A DNA stretch of 64,000 nucleotides from Rhineura floridana (GCF_030035675.1 NC_084482.1:231417943-231481942), one strand, 5' to 3'. Positions 11,872 to 22,792 are shown, numbered from the stretch's first letter. Numbers and translations are program-made. The notes: generated by a model from the letters alone, not told the origin.

Positions 11872-11952
11872 CTGCTGAGGTCTCCTCCTCTTCTTTGGGT
11901 TCCTGCATCACCGGATCTTCTCCTCCTTCCCAACAGGAAATGAGGTCTGGTT
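11872..11952 (-). CDS. KRAB-B-like exon 4 (most downstream)
   Basis: On the minus strand a pyrimidine run ending AAAG precedes an 81 bp open stretch reading EPDLISCWEGGEDPVMQEP then KEEEETSAG, ending CAGCAG before GTAGAT. The ISCWEGGEDP core corresponds to the KRAB-B segment of KRAB zinc-finger genes (ISQLE.GEEP in mammals). In those proteins KRAB lies at the N-terminus and recruits the TRIM28 co-repressor. It is the last of four similar exons on this strand. No finger exon follows it downstream within the window. Whether it is still spliced is unknown. Confidence 0.6.
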
Positions 11953-12339
11953 CTTTAAAAAAAAAGGAAATCAGGCAAGATTAGTTATTTTGACCACAAA
12001 GTATTTGGGCATTCCAAATCAAATCTGAACGCTCAAAACATTTTGAACGAGAGCAAAGGGGTGAAGCCTTGCCAACAGCACGCAACTCGGGCCATGTGCC
12101 TTGAGCACTGTGGAGCCAGTTCTTTGGAGTTCTCTTCCCTTTGAAGTGAAACAAGCCCAGATGTTGGTACGCTTTCCAAGTTCATTGAAAGCTTTTTGTC
12201 CCCCCCACCAAGAATTCTTAATTACTGTTTTTATAATCCTTATTAGGTCTTTTATTCTGTTTTCTATATAGATATTATTTTTCCTGTGAAGTCTGGCTTT
12301 TTTGGAAATGGTAAGCTGCTGTGTGGAAGAACTTCCTCG

Positions 12340-12465
12340 AAAAGAAAATGGAAATGGACTGCTTTCAACTCGATCCCGACTTATGGCGACCCTATGAATA
12401 GGGTTTCAAGTTAAGTGGTATTCAGAGGTGGTTTACCATTGCCTTCCTTGAAAAGTGAGGTATAA
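12340..12465 (-). repeat. Bov-B-tailed SINE fragment (Sauria-SINE-like)
   Basis: CGACTTATGGCGACCCTATG is the reverse of the Bov-B 3' tail. It is followed by GTGGTATTCAGAGGTGG and TTTACCATTGCCTTCC, a block that also occurs near 60625. Sauria SINEs join a tRNA-like head to a Bov-B tail, and this fits a truncated member. Confidence 0.5.
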
Positions 12466-12469
12466 ATTT

Positions 12470-13130
12470 TTAAATAAACCAATAAATATGCTTTAGAATG
12501 TGTCTTGGGTTTAAAAAGGGTTCATATAAAAAACTGTGCAAAACCTGAGCTGTGTGGCTTTGCCAGATAATATCTGTGCTGAGAAGCTTCTAGCTCCATT
12601 TGATGCAGGGCTTAATGAGAAGCAAGACCCACTTTTGTTCAGAGGGGCTCATTTTTACAATTAATGCTGAATTTGGCTTCAGGCAGGTGCAGCCTTGCAA
12701 GACCTCAGCTGCATGACTGCGAGACGGGGACCCTCTTGCAGAGCATGCGTGGCCTCGCTTTTACTTTGGGCTTCAAGGAAATAAAATCCAAGAGCTGGAG
12801 AAGGAGGTATGAAGAAGCCCTCTTCGACTGTCTGCCCCCTTTCTTAAAGGAAAGACCAGCCATCAAGTAGTCTGCAGGATCCACAACCAGAAAAAGGAGT
12901 CTGTGGTACAAATAGTCCCTGACAACGCAAGCAACCCAAACTACACACACCACAGAGAATGGGAAGAATCCGGTGCTGCTGCAACTATTACCTATTCAAG
13001 TTTTAATAGTCTTTAACTTGGAAATTAAGTGCCGGACATGTTTGGGACAGAAGCTTTAGGTTTGAATGTTTGGGGCTCCTGCATTCCAAAATTTACCACT
13101 GCACCTCTTCTTAAGATCAATGGTCCACAG
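12470..13130. other. no recognised feature
   Basis: Mixed-composition DNA containing a 68-codon frame (12664-12870) that matches nothing I know. I see no repeat ends, RNA gene or exon signals. Confidence 0.4.
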
Positions 13131-13371
13131 TCCTGCCCAGAATCCTGGGTGGGATGGGACCATTTCTTCCTTCGCACCCCAAGGTCTGCGGATGAAGAGA
13201 AACTCTGAGGAATGAGATGTTGTGAGATTTTTAGGTGCAGAGGAATGGAAAGGGAAAAACCATGAGAAGAGCTTGTAGTCTAATGGGTCAGTCTGCCCTG
13301 GATGAGATTATTCAGGAACAAGAGGGGTGGGTGGGGAATCTTCAGTTCCACAAAGGGCCCCACAACACTAC

Positions 13372-13464
13372 CTGCTGATGTCTCCGCCTCCTCTTCTTTG
13401 AGACCCTGGATAAGTGGATCTTCTCCTCCTCCTCCTCTTTCCCAACAGGAAATGAAGCCTAGCT
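13372..13464 (-). CDS. KRAB-B-like exon 3
   Basis: This 93 bp minus-strand exon runs from an acceptor TTGAAAG to a donor in CAGCAG|GTAGTG. It reads ELGFISCWERGGGGEDPLIQ then GLKEEEAETSAG. It is longer than its neighbours through a Gly-rich insertion in the middle. The length is a multiple of three, so including or skipping it would not change the frame. The sequence just downstream on this strand (TGTTGTGGGGCCC) is shared with the other three copies. Confidence 0.6.
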
Positions 13465-13689
13465 CTTTCAAGGAAACACACAAGTTACTTTTGGTACTAG
13501 CTGGGTCTCCTTCAGACTGTCAGGATCAGGAAGCCAAGCCAGATATTTTAATTTGGGGAATCTCTCAGTGGACGGAAGGGGAACTTCCACCTGACAGCCA
13601 ACCTTCCTCTTTATAGCATGAGATGAGCTTGATCAAACCAAAGGCCTATCTAGCTCTGCATCTCCACAGGGCCTGAATCGATGTGTATG

Positions 13690-13830
13690 GGAATCCCACA
13701 ATCAGTCCTAATAACACTAATAAAATTTATATCCTGTCCTTCCCTCCAAAGGGAATCCAGGGGGGCAAAAAAATGATGAAGGACCGAAATCACCTTTAAA
13801 ACAAAACATCTTCTAAAAAAAACAAGGTCA
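13690..13830 (-). repeat. degraded LINE tail
   Basis: TAATAAAATTTATATCCTGTCC followed by a TCCC/AGGG block is a weak reverse-strand match to the L2 tail at 14825. Confidence 0.4.
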
Positions 13831-14037
13831 GAAGGCTACAGCCATCATGACTTGTAGCCCTTCAGAGCCTTCTCTTCCACGCATCTATCCAGCTTCCTTT
13901 TTCAAGCCATCCGAGATGTCCACCAGGAGAACTCACCGCCTGATGGGCGACTCTCCCCTCGTTGACATTACTCAAGAATGGAAAAATGCTTCCATCCCCA
14001 GACCAAAAGAGGCTCCACAGCACAGCTAAGCACCAAC

Positions 14038-14121
14038 CTGCTGAGGTCTCCTCCTCCTCTTCTTTGGGGACCTGGATAAACAGACTTTCTCCTTCTTCCT
14101 TACAGGAAGCGAGGTCTCGTT
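14038..14121 (-). CDS. KRAB-B-like exon 2
   Basis: This 84 bp minus-strand exon runs from acceptor CTTGAAAG to donor CAGCAG|GTTGGT. It reads ERDLASCKEEGESLFIQVP then KEEEEETSAG. The usual Trp or Leu after SC is Lys here. The following intron begins with sequence nearly identical to that after exon 1 (GTGCTTAGCTGTGCTGTGG), which marks a tandem duplication of exon plus intron. Confidence 0.6.
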
Positions 14122-14419
14122 CTTTCAAGGAAACAGACAAGAGGAGTTACTTTTAACCACAACATAGAAAGTCAGGGATTCCATATCAAACCATTTCTAC
14201 AACCTCGAATCTAAGAGGAGGAAGCATTTTGATTTTTAATTCTGGGAGCGGGACAGGAAGAATCCCATTTAGAATAGAGGTAAAAGGATGAGAACCCTTG
14301 CCATTGTGGATGTAAATTACCCCCAAAAATGTTGCACCCATTCAGAAGTAAGCCCCACCCAGTCCAATGGGACACCCTCCCAGGTAAGTGCGTTTGGGTT
14401 TGCAAATTAAATTATACCA

Positions 14420-14537
14420 GGTGTGGGGATCCTGTGGCCCTCCAGATGTTGCTGAACTCCCATCACCCCTAATCATTGGCCATCCTTGCAGGAGCTGATG
14501 GAATCTGCAGTTCATCAACATCTGGAGGCCCAAAGAT
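14420..14537. repeat. palindromic repeat (CTCCAGATGTTG family)
   Basis: GCCCTCCAGATGTTGCTGAA at the left is mirrored by TTCATCAACATCTGGAGGCC at the right, a stem-loop of about 115 bp. It is an inverted-repeat element common in squamate DNA, and relatives lie at 18843 and 39612. Confidence 0.7.
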
Positions 14538-14824
14538 TCCCCTCCTCTTTTTAGGGGGTTGCCATATTATTTTATATTAAAGGGCTGGGGCCAAGGGGAG
14601 GAGGCGTGTGGTCTGAGGAGGAAAGGGAGGGAATAAGGGCCTCATTGATACCCTGTCCCCAAGACACCCCCAAAAAAGCCTGGAGCCAGCCTGGCCCACA
14701 AGCGCCAACTAGACACACAGGGAGGCCCTCAAGCCAGAGAAAAAGCACATCTCCTGCTGCTGTCCCCGATTCCGGAGGTGGCCCATAAACATCAGGACTG
14801 GTGGCCCTTGAGAGCCGTCTCTTC

Positions 14825-14975
14825 CATGCATTTATTTATTCATTTAGATTTATATCCCGTCCTTCCTCCCAGTAGGAGCCCAGGGTGGCAATCGAAAACA
14901 CTAAAAACACTCTCAAACATAATTAAAAACACGGTTTTAAATATATTAAAACAAAAACATCTTAAAAAGTAATTC
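14825..14975 (-). repeat. L2-type 3' tail, reverse
   Basis: TTTATTTATTCATTTAG then TTTATATCCCGTCCTTCCTC and AGTAGGAGCCCAGGGTGGC is the reverse of the tail at 8345-8406. Confidence 0.75.
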
Positions 14976-15156
14976 CAATGGACACAGACTGGGGATGAAG
15001 CCATTTTCCTTAGCCCCTTTTAAAGCCATCCGAGATGTCCACCAGGAGAACTCACCGCCTGATGGGTGACTCTCCCCTGGATGACATTACTCAGGAACAG
15101 AAAAAAGCTTCAATTCCCAGACCAAAAGGGGCCCCACAGCACAGCTAAGCACCGAC

Positions 15157-15234
15157 CTGCTGAGGTCTCCTCCTCTTTGGGAACCTGAAGAAGAAGATCC
15201 TCTCCGTCTTCCAAACAGGAATTGAGCTCCGATT
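15157..15234 (-). CDS. KRAB-B-like exon 1 (most upstream)
   Basis: This 78 bp minus-strand exon has its acceptor after TTGGAAG and its donor in CAGCAG|GTCGGT. It reads ESELNSCLEDGEDLLLQVP then KEEETSAG. It is the first KRAB-B-like copy after the KRAB-A exon at 16432-16572 and has the SCLEDGED core closest to the SQLEEGEE form of the family. The four copies measure 78, 84, 93 and 81 bp, all multiples of three. Confidence 0.6.
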
Positions 15235-16431
15235 CTTCCAAGGAAACAGACAGGACTAGTTACTTTTGACCACAAGATATTCAGCCATTCCAAGTCAAGC
15301 CATTTGTAGCTAAGAGGAGGGATTGTTTGGGACATGTTAACTCCTGCACCCTCTGAAGAGGACAGGGCCGTGTGGTCCCAGCAGGGTCAGCCTGGCACTT
15401 GGGAACATGCGCTCACTGGATATGATGCCCAGCCTGAACTGTCTGTTGGGGAGGGCACGGTGGAACTCAGCCAACCCAGCTGTTTTCATTTGGACATCAT
15501 CATCTCATCACAAAGAGAGTGAAAACCAGCCCTGCGAGCTTCACCCTCCTCCTCCTCTTCCAAAAGGGAGCAGGGCTGCGCTTCACATTTACACTTCTGG
15601 AGGAAACCTTTCTCCATGCAGATTAAGAGTGAAGCCACTGCAAGATATTTGTGTAGCCAGAAATGCTCCCATACGCTTTTCAGTGACGTAGCTTGAGAAT
15701 ATCAATGCTGGCGTCGGGAAGAGACAGAACAGGGCCAGAGTATATGGTTTGGATCTCTGAAAGGGAAATGATGGTGTGTTGCGTATAAATAAATGCTCCC
15801 TTCCTAAATGCATATTCTCTGAAAAACGTCCTATTGATTTTGAGGCAAACATGTTTGGGATGGCAGCTTAATTTTAACTTCCAGTTTATGATTCAGTTAT
15901 AATTTGCATATCGAAAGGGCTCCAGCTATGGGGGTGGTGGGTGGGGGAGTGAGAAATTTGTCAGAGAGAGTGTTTCTCCCCCCACCCCCTACTCCCCATA
16001 ATCCATCTCTGGTACCAACCATGCAAATGCTGAATTAGACAAAATATGCAAAAGCACATAAAGTGAAGGTCTAAGTGATGGTATGATTCTGAAAAATATA
16101 TGTAGAAAGGAATGATGGAAAATATAGTCTATGGCTGAGTACACAATAATGTCCAATTTCTAATGCACCTGCAATTTACCACACAGAGTGTGATGTGAAC
16201 TGCTAGCTTTGTAGACAAGATGTACAGACACTCCCAATGACAACACACCAATAAAAGGCAGAGGTGTGCTAATACAGAAATATAAAATGCAAAGATAAAA
16301 TGCACAACATATCTCAAATAATTTGCCAAACACGTTTCGACTTGAAGCAAGTCTTCTTCAGTGGCATCTATATGGAGAGCTTCTCCAGAGAATCTTCCTC
16401 AACCAAAACACACAACAATGTGTCTCCTTAC

Positions 16432-16572
16432 TGAAAGAGGCTCCAATCTCATAATTCTCCTCCATGGCTTCCCTGTGCGGAGTGCTTTGGCCCGGATCCA
16501 GGAGATCCACTCCTCCTCCGTGAAATGCACAGCTGCTGCCTCCTCCTCCTCTTCCTCAAAGGTCACCAGACC
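16432..16572 (-). pseudogene. KRAB-A exon, frameshifted (copy 1)
   Basis: A minus-strand exon of 141 bp is bounded by acceptor TTCTTCTTCCAG and donor GTAAGG. It reads GLVTFEEEEEEAAAVHF and TEEEW in one frame, then LLDPGQS..REAMEENYE in the next frame, so one base is missing after the TEEEW codons. KRAB-A boxes normally read VTFEEVAVYFTEEEWxLLD without a break. A run of extra Glu codons lengthens the start. The copy at 52719-52859 has the same missing base. The splice signals remain intact, so it could still be in transcripts but would not give a full KRAB box. Confidence 0.75.
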
Positions 16573-16888
16573 CTGGAAGAAGAACATGCCCTCTGCTCAA
16601 CAGACGGCCTCTTCCGCACAGACCATTGCATCCAGCTTGAAAGGGGAAGGGCAACAGGGTGTGCTTCAATCATTCACAGCACTCAAAGCGCTTCTCCCAC
16701 ATGTCAAAGTTGGATCCTGAGGGGAGGGTCCAGTAAGGATCTGGCCCACAGACCCAGAAAGGGGTCCCACAGCTGGTTTTGAGACTGGAGGGCTGTGAAT
16801 GCCGTAAGCAGAAAGGGCATTTACCTTGGCTCATTCCCCAAAAGAGCAAAACTTTAGAATCAAATCCAGAACTTCTCAACATGGCCAT

Positions 16889-17070
16889 TTAGGTGAAGGA
16901 CATTTGCCTTGCATGCAAAAAGTCCCGGGTTCAATTCTCAGCAGCATCTCCAGGCAGGGCTGGGAAAGGCTCCCTGCTTGAAACCCAGGACAGCAGCTGC
17001 CAGTCAGTGTAGACAATAATGAGCTAGGTGGACCAAGTCAATATAAGGCACCTTCCTCTGTTTCCACGAA
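16889..17070 (+). repeat. tRNA-derived SINE
   Basis: A box-like TTTGCCTTGCATGC and B box GGTTCAATTC lie 20-30 bp apart near the head. The body contains GCATCTCCAGGCAGGGCTGG and the element ends at TATAAGGCACCTTCCTCTG. The duplicate at 53177-53355 has the same boundaries. Confidence 0.75.
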
Positions 17071-17354
17071 GTTCCTCAAGTAAATGACTTTCTGATCATT
17101 TAATTTATAATGAAATAAAACTGGCCTCTTCTGTAAAGTCAGCAGCTGGGGTGCAAAGCGGGAGGCTGACACCACTCTTGCCTACCTTGCAGGGCTGCAG
17201 TTTGGATGACTGAGATGAGCTTATTTGCTGTTTATTCAGACCTTCCTCCAAGGGCCCCAGAGTGGGAAATGTAGGTTGATCTACCCCTCCCCAACCTTCC
17301 GCAGCAGCAACAATGTTGTAAGGTCAGGAAGGCAAGGAGATGATTGTCCTAATG

Positions 17355-17371
17355 TGTGTCTGTGCGTGTGC

Positions 17372-17406
<35 letters not shown>
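17355..17406 (+). repeat. (GT)n(GA)n microsatellite
   Basis: About 36 bp of GT/GC-type dinucleotides is followed by eight to nine GA units. The duplicate at 53696-53760 has a shorter GT and a longer GA part. Confidence 0.9.
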
Positions 17407-17464
17407 TATCTACAATGGGGGGGAGGTTTGAGGAGATCCCAAGAAGAGGCAAAGTGCATTTGGG

Positions 17465-17540
17465 GGAGAGGGTAAGCACTGAGCTGGGGGTTCGACTGGA
17501 TGGTCTTACAGGCCCCTCCCAACTCTATGAGTCTACAACA
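17465..17540 (+). repeat. CR1 3' end scrap
   Basis: GGGGTTCGACTGGATGGTCTTA then CTCCCAACTCTATGAGTCTA is the last part of a CR1 3' UTR with its TATGATTCT-type tail. It is shared with 53830-53890. Confidence 0.7.
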
Positions 17541-18099
17541 AGCGTGTTTCCTCCCAGGAACTACCGCAGTGCAGAAATGGGCTCACAGAAACTCACTGTG
17601 GACAGAATGAAGCATAAAACAGCCCCGTTTGTATGTGGAGAAAATATTGCTTACTTATTCGCTTGCTTACTCTCTTTTGGGGATCTGCTTTCTTGTCTAA
17701 GGTGTTTGGTGGGGGGGACACCTGCTCCCCTTTTGTGCTCACACAGCAGCCCAGCGAGGTAGGCCGGCTTTCTCAGCCCCGGCACCCGGGGGTCTCCTCT
17801 GCACCAGCGCGTCTCTTCCCACCCCCACTCCTGGGGCAGAGGGCGCTTCAAAGAGGATCTTCGTGCAATGGAAGCGCTGCAGCTGTTCGGCCCCCAATGT
17901 TGCCCCTAGGTTGCATGCATGCGACTGCCCCCCATGGATTCCGGGGGAGATGTGGGGGGAGGCTCTCCCCCTCTTTCCACCCCCCCAAAGGCAAACTCCT
18001 GACCCTTCCTCACCCCCACTGCTGCCCGTCTTCCTTTCTCTCGCGATTGGCCACGATCCAGCCTTCCTCCTCCTCCTCCTCCTCTTAGGAAATTAATCA

Positions 18100-18286
18100 A
18101 GCCTCTTTGCTTCCTTGATTCACTCTTGTCTCCCTCCCTCCCATTTGCATGACAACATCCTGCCTCTCTAGGAAACAGAGCTCAGATCCTTCCACCGCTG
18201 GAGGACTGAGTGCCAGGTGCGCTCTGGGCAAACGTCTTGCAGGCTCTGCCCCTTGTGCAAATCCAGGGCGCAGGCGCGGAGGTTAC
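18100..18286 (-). promoter_or_regulatory. GC-rich head of KRAB gene copy 1
   Basis: Read on the minus strand this starts with a GCGCCTGCGCCCTGG block, a GCGCAGGCGC-type site of the kind bound by NRF1 at many vertebrate promoters, and runs toward the KRAB-A exon 1.6 kb downstream. The same block heads the second copy at 54240-54352. A promoter plus non-coding first exon is inferred from position and composition. No TATA box is visible. Confidence 0.45.
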
Positions 18287-18360
18287 CAGTGGCGTCACTA
18301 GGGTTGGTGTCACCCGGTGCGGTAACTCATGGTGTCGCCCCCATGGACCTCCTCCCGTAC
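18287..18360 (+). mobile_element. hAT-like element, left end only
   Basis: It starts CAGTGGCGTCACTAGGG exactly as at 2402, 6152 and 35429, and runs 74 bp to CTCCTCCCGTAC before switching to CR1 sequence. Only the left terminus is present. Confidence 0.85.
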
Positions 18361-18694
18361 AAGGCATGATAGCATTCTTCAAGTACTTGAAAGGTGGGCT
18401 GGGATCGCTTCTCGATCGTCCCAGAGTGCAGGACACAGAATAATGGGCTCAAGTTGCAGGAAGCCAGATGCCGACTGAACGTCAGGAAGAACTTCCTAAC
18501 TGTTAGAGCCACGTGACAATGGGACCAATGAACTGGGGAGGTGGTGGGCTCTCCAACCCTGGAGGCCTTCAAGAGGGCAGCTGGACAGGGACCTGTCAGA
18601 GAGGCTTTAATCCGGATCCCTGCATTGAGCAGGGGGTTGGACTCGATGGCCTTATAAGGCCCTCCCAACTCTCTACTATCCTATGATTCTATGA
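18361..18694 (+). mobile_element. CR1 LINE 3' end
   Basis: It encodes the last residues of CR1 ORF2 and the complete 3' UTR, ending with the typical TATGATTCTATGA tail. It is 5'-truncated just after the hAT-like end. Confidence 0.85.
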
Positions 18695-18842
18695 AATTTA
18701 CACCTTGGAAAGGGGACAGTTCCAAAAACATCCATTTCGTAAACAAAAGTCACAACTCATGTGCTAGAAGTAAACCATTTCTGACATACACTTTCATCCG
18801 TTTTGGAAAGACAGGCTGTTCCCTGCAACAGGACAGGAGAGG

Positions 18843-19080
18843 TATGTGGTTCTCCAGATGTTGCCAGACCCCCAACTCCCATCAGCCCCAGCCAGCATGG
18901 CCAATGGTCAGAGAGGGCCCAAATCCGTCCCTGCACAACGGCAAAGCACCTCAGGCCCCCTTGGAAATTTATGCTGAGAGGCATTCCTTTGTCCCTGCAG
19001 ATATTCCTGGACTCCAACCCCTATTAGCCTCAGCAAGCACAACCCATGGCCAGGGATGATGGGAGGTTCCCCATAGCAGT
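18843..19080. repeat. two palindromic-repeat fragments
   Basis: CTCCAGATGTTGCCAGACC with CCAACTCCCATCAGCCCCAG (18850-18915) and CCTGCAGATATTCCTGGACT with GGCCAGGGATGATGGGAGG (18995-19070) are arms of the same inverted-repeat family as 14420-14537. Confidence 0.6.
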
Positions 19081-19084
19081 CCCA

Positions 19085-19295
19085 AGGTTTAGATGCAGTC
19101 AGTTTCCTTGCAATTTCCACCCATTGCCTCTACTCCTGTCCTCTTGAGTGACAAACATGCTTCATCTTCTACATCACAGCCCTTGAAGACAACTGTCACA
19201 TCTCCCTCTAACAGTCTCTTCTTCAGGCTAAACATATTGAGATATTTCCATTGTTTCTCAACAGTTGCAAATAAGAGCAGGCCAGGTAGCTTCTT
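19085..19295 (-). mobile_element. old CR1 fragment
   Basis: The run CCCTTGAAGACAACTGTC, TCTCCCTCTAACAGTCTC and TTCTTCAGGCTAAACAT resembles the reverse of the CR1 ORF2 C-terminus (FSLxKRRLRGD..YKYLKG). It is too diverged to hold a frame. Confidence 0.55.
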
Positions 19296-19299
19296 TAGT

Positions 19300-20500
19300 T
19301 AGTTGTCAATCCTGGCTAAGGTTGAGGATTAGTTCTGCATTCTAGTGTTTCTCAAACTACTCCTCGTCTCTGGAAAGCCATACCTGAAATGCTCTTCTGA
19401 TTTACAATATATGTCACTCAAGAGATTTAGCAAGCTAGTCTTAATCATCATTTTCTGAAACATTTTCACAGAGAGGAATAAAACAACAACAGGCAATTGG
19501 CAAGTTTTTTGCCACTGGATGATGGAATCTGGAAAAATGTCCAAGTAATTAATTACATGTGGGAAAATGAAATGAATGGGGAGGGGAGATGAATCTAAAA
19601 CCTGTGGAATTATTGCAACAAGAGCTGTTAAACAGAATGTAGACAGTCCATCAAATTAAAACCATAAACTGGCAATCATAGGGCTGTTAAAAAAATTAGA
19701 TGTTACAGGAAAAGATTGACTTCATCTGTCTTTTCCTGAACCCCTTTCCAAATTCTTCTGCCACCAACTTGCATTGTTGTTGTTCGGTCATCGCACATGG
19801 AAATGCACTTCAGAAGAGTGAGATGTTGTTTTATTAAGCAGTCTGAGTTCATGTGTATTAAAATCAATGTTGCTTCCAGCATAGACAGGAAGACTCCAGT
19901 TTTATTCCCCAAGTGGAGAAGAATGTAGGGGTCCTGGCCCACCACTCTAACCACTACCCCACACCGTCTCTGTGCATCCTGCAGTCCACATCCCTTAGCT
20001 ACCCCACTCTTATCTAGGACAAGACAGGTACCCCTCTCTTCTCGCCCCTTGCTTTTGTCCTCACCTTCGGCACACCACATTCCAGCAGAGCTCCCTGTCC
20101 AGCTAAGCTCCCTCCTAACAACCCCTTGATTCATAGACTGCCTTTCTACAGATGCACACCAGGCGGTTTGGAATTTTAAAAATACACTAAAAATGAACTA
20201 TTTTTAAGAACACCAGAGAGAACTGTCTAGGGCCTTTGGTGCTGAGGAGCTAATTAGTGTGATGCACCTTTGCTGTCTCTATGATCTGGTGAACTCCCTT
20301 GGGAAATGTTTATACCGACTGTGAAAATGAAAGCCGGGGAGCTGACAACAAAATGTTGCAGTGTGAAGTGCTTCTCTTCCGGATGCTCCATTCCGTCCCC
20401 TTTTCCCTGCCCCAACCCTGTTCTGCAGCCACTGAGCACCCACAGTCCTCCTTGGGCTGGTGGGTGGGTAGGTGGGAACCTCTTTAAATCACCCACCCCA
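19300..20500. other. no recognised feature
   Basis: AT-moderate DNA with no recognised repeat ends. The 143-codon minus frame at 19703-20134 has no family resemblance and looks like chance. A short scrap near 19945 (CCACTCTAACCACTACCCCA) resembles the tRNA-like part of a SINE. Confidence 0.45.
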
Positions 20501-20504
20501 ATAT

Positions 20505-22360
20505 ATTTATTTATTTATTTTTAAAACTTATATACTGCCCGACTAGCAATAGCCCTCTGGGCGGTGAACATAGATACAATAAAATACAATATGGTACAGA
20601 AAAAATCACAGTCTAAAATCAAATATCACAGTCAAAAACAGCAAAGGCTCAGAATCAAGTTTCAGACATTACAATACATTAACAAAAATTAAAATTAAAA
20701 TGCCTGGGAATAAAGGAAGGTTTTAACCTGGCGCCGAAAGGATGACAGTGTCGGCGCCAGGCGGACCTCCTCAGGGAGACTATTCCACAGTTTGGGGGCC
20801 ACCACTGAGAAGGCCCTTGATCTTGTCAACACCCTCCGGGCCTCCCTATGAGTCGGAACCCGGAGGAGGGCCTTCGTAGCAGACCGTAGTGTACAAGCCG
20901 GTTCATAGCGGGAGAGGCGTTCCGACAGATATCGAGGTCCCGCACCGTATAAGGCTTTATAGGTTAGTACCAACACTTTGAATTTGGCCCGGAAGCATAT
21001 TGGGAGCCAGTGCAAGTGGGCTAAGACAGGTGTTATATGGTCAGACCGCTTCGTTCTTGTTAGCAGTCTGGCCGCCGCATTTTGCACCAGCTGTAGCTTC
21101 CGAACCGTCTTCAGTGGTAGCCCTACGTAGAGCGCATTACAGTAATCCAAACGTGAGGTTACCAGAGCATGTACTACTGATGTAAGGTCCTCCCTACTCA
21201 GATAGGGACGTAGCTGGGCTACCAATCAAAGTTGGTAGAACGCATTCCGTGCCACCGCGGCTACATGAGCCTCGAGTGACAGGGAAGAGTCTAGAACGAC
21301 TCCCAGACTACGAACCTGTTCCTTCTGGGGGAGTGTAACCTCATCCAGGACAGGATATGTATCCACCACCTGATTGGAAAATCCATCCACCAACAGCATC
21401 TCAGTCTTATCAGGATTGAGTCTCAGTTTGTTAGTTCTCATCCACTCCATTGTCGCGTCCAGGCAACGGTTTAGCACATCGACTGCCTCACCTGCAGAAG
21501 ATGAAAAGGAGAAGTAGAGTTGCGTGTCATCAGCGTACTGGTGACAATGCACTCCAAAACTCCTGATGATCGCACCCTACGGCTTCATATAAATGTTGAA
21601 AAGCATGGGAGACAAAACCGACCCCTGCGGGACCCCACATTGGAGTGCCCATGGTGTCGAGCAATGTTCCCCAAGCACTATCTTCTGGTGACGGCCTGCC
21701 AAGTAGGAGCGGAACCACTGCCACGCAGTGCCTCCAACTCCCAACTCCGCAAGCCTCTCCAGAAGGATACCATGGTCGATGGTATCAAAAGCCGCTGAGA
21801 GATCAAGGAGAATCAACAGAGTTACACTCCCTCTGTCTCTCTCGCGACATAGATCATCAAATAGGGCGACCAAGGCCGTCTCAGTGCCAAAACCAGGCCT
21901 GAAACCCAATTGAAATGGATCTAGATAATCGGTTTCATCCAATAGCGCCTGGAGCTGGCCAGCAACCACTCGTTCCAAGATCTTGCCCAAAAATGGAACA
22001 TTTGCCACTGGTCTGTAGCTGATGAAATTCTCTGGGTCCAGGGAAGACTTTTTCAGGAGTGGTCTCACTGCTGCCTCCTTCAGACAGCCAGGGACCACTC
22101 CCTCTCGTAAAGAGGCATTTATCACTTCCCTGGCCCAGCCAACTGTTCCCTCAGGGAACACTTCCCTGTTGCCAGGAGGGGCAAGGATCCAAAAATATTT
22201 TTGTACTTCTCCAAACTTTGGGGTTTCCCTGAGCCTGCGAATATCTCCCTGTTGCGTGAGGATGGTGCCGCGCTCACCTCTGAGCATCGGAAACAGAGGG
22301 AGCCACAAATATGGAGGGAGAGATGTCCATATTAAGAGTGACAGATTCATCTTCGCCTGG
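20505..22360 (-). mobile_element. L2-clade LINE, reverse transcriptase and 3' end
   Basis: One minus-strand frame runs from about 22200 to 20695 with only two in-frame stops and no frameshift. The stops are at 21577 (just after the LFNIYMKP block) and at about 21225. RT landmarks in order are RPVANVPFLGKILERVVA, FRPGFGTETALVALFDDL, LLDLSAAFDTIDHGILLERL (catalytic Asp), GVPQGSVLSPMLFNIYMKP and HQYADDTQLYFSF (YADD catalytic pair). The C-terminus has TSRLDYCNALYVGLPLKT, WNSLPEEVRLAPTLSSFRR and ends KTFLYSQAF. The 3' UTR with its (TTTA)n tail occupies 20505-20694. The endonuclease is missing (5' truncation). Few lesions suggest a rather recent insertion. Confidence 0.92.
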
Positions 22361-22519
22361 ATGCACACTATTAAGTATCCATGGTTTCAAACTCGGGCAC
22401 TCAGCTTGGCTTGGTGACCTTGGGTCGGTTAGTCCCTCAGTCGCTCTTTGTGTCTCTCAGGCTACCCTACTTTATCCTACACACTCCTCCCATAGAACTC
22501 AACCCGACTGCATATCAGA

Positions 22520-22792
22520 CAGGCGCCATCTCTTGTTATCTTTTTGCCACCAACTGAAGACCTTCCTATTTCAACAAGCCTTTTAAATAGAGACTTTATG
22601 CCAGTCTGTCTCTGTGTTGGAATGGCCGTTTAAGATGTTTGTAGAGCTTTTCTCTTTTTTAAAAAAGGACGTTTTGTTTTACTGTGTTGTTTAAGTCTGT
22701 TTTTAAGATGTGGTAGAGCCTTTTCAGTGTTTTGTTTGCCGCCCTGGGCTCCTCCTTCTGGGAGGAACGTAATGCCTAAATAAATAAATATG
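22520..22792 (+). mobile_element. L2 LINE 3' end, plus strand
   Basis: It starts in the ORF C-terminus (CHQLKTFLFQQAF then stop) and continues through a T-rich UTR to CCGCCCTGGGCTCC and an AAATAAATAAATA tail. It lies tail-to-head with the minus-strand L2 to its left. Confidence 0.8.

Larger units (their letters stand above)
15722..18286. repeat. segmental duplication 2, copy 1
   Basis: It matches 51731-54352 in the same orientation: an AT-rich intron, KRAB-A exon, tRNA-type SINE, GT/GA microsatellite, CR1 scrap and the GC-rich gene head. The two differ by local replacement (16325-16420 against 52328-52708), by microsatellite length and by scattered substitutions. The right edge of this copy is the insertion of an hAT-like end at 18287. 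Confidence 0.9.

Noticed and set aside
16889-17070. A functional tRNA gene
   Set aside because: Only the internal boxes resemble a tRNA. There is no cloverleaf, and the 3' body is that of a SINE repeated at 53177.
19703-20134. 143-codon minus-strand frame
   Set aside because: No domain, no splice context and no copy elsewhere.
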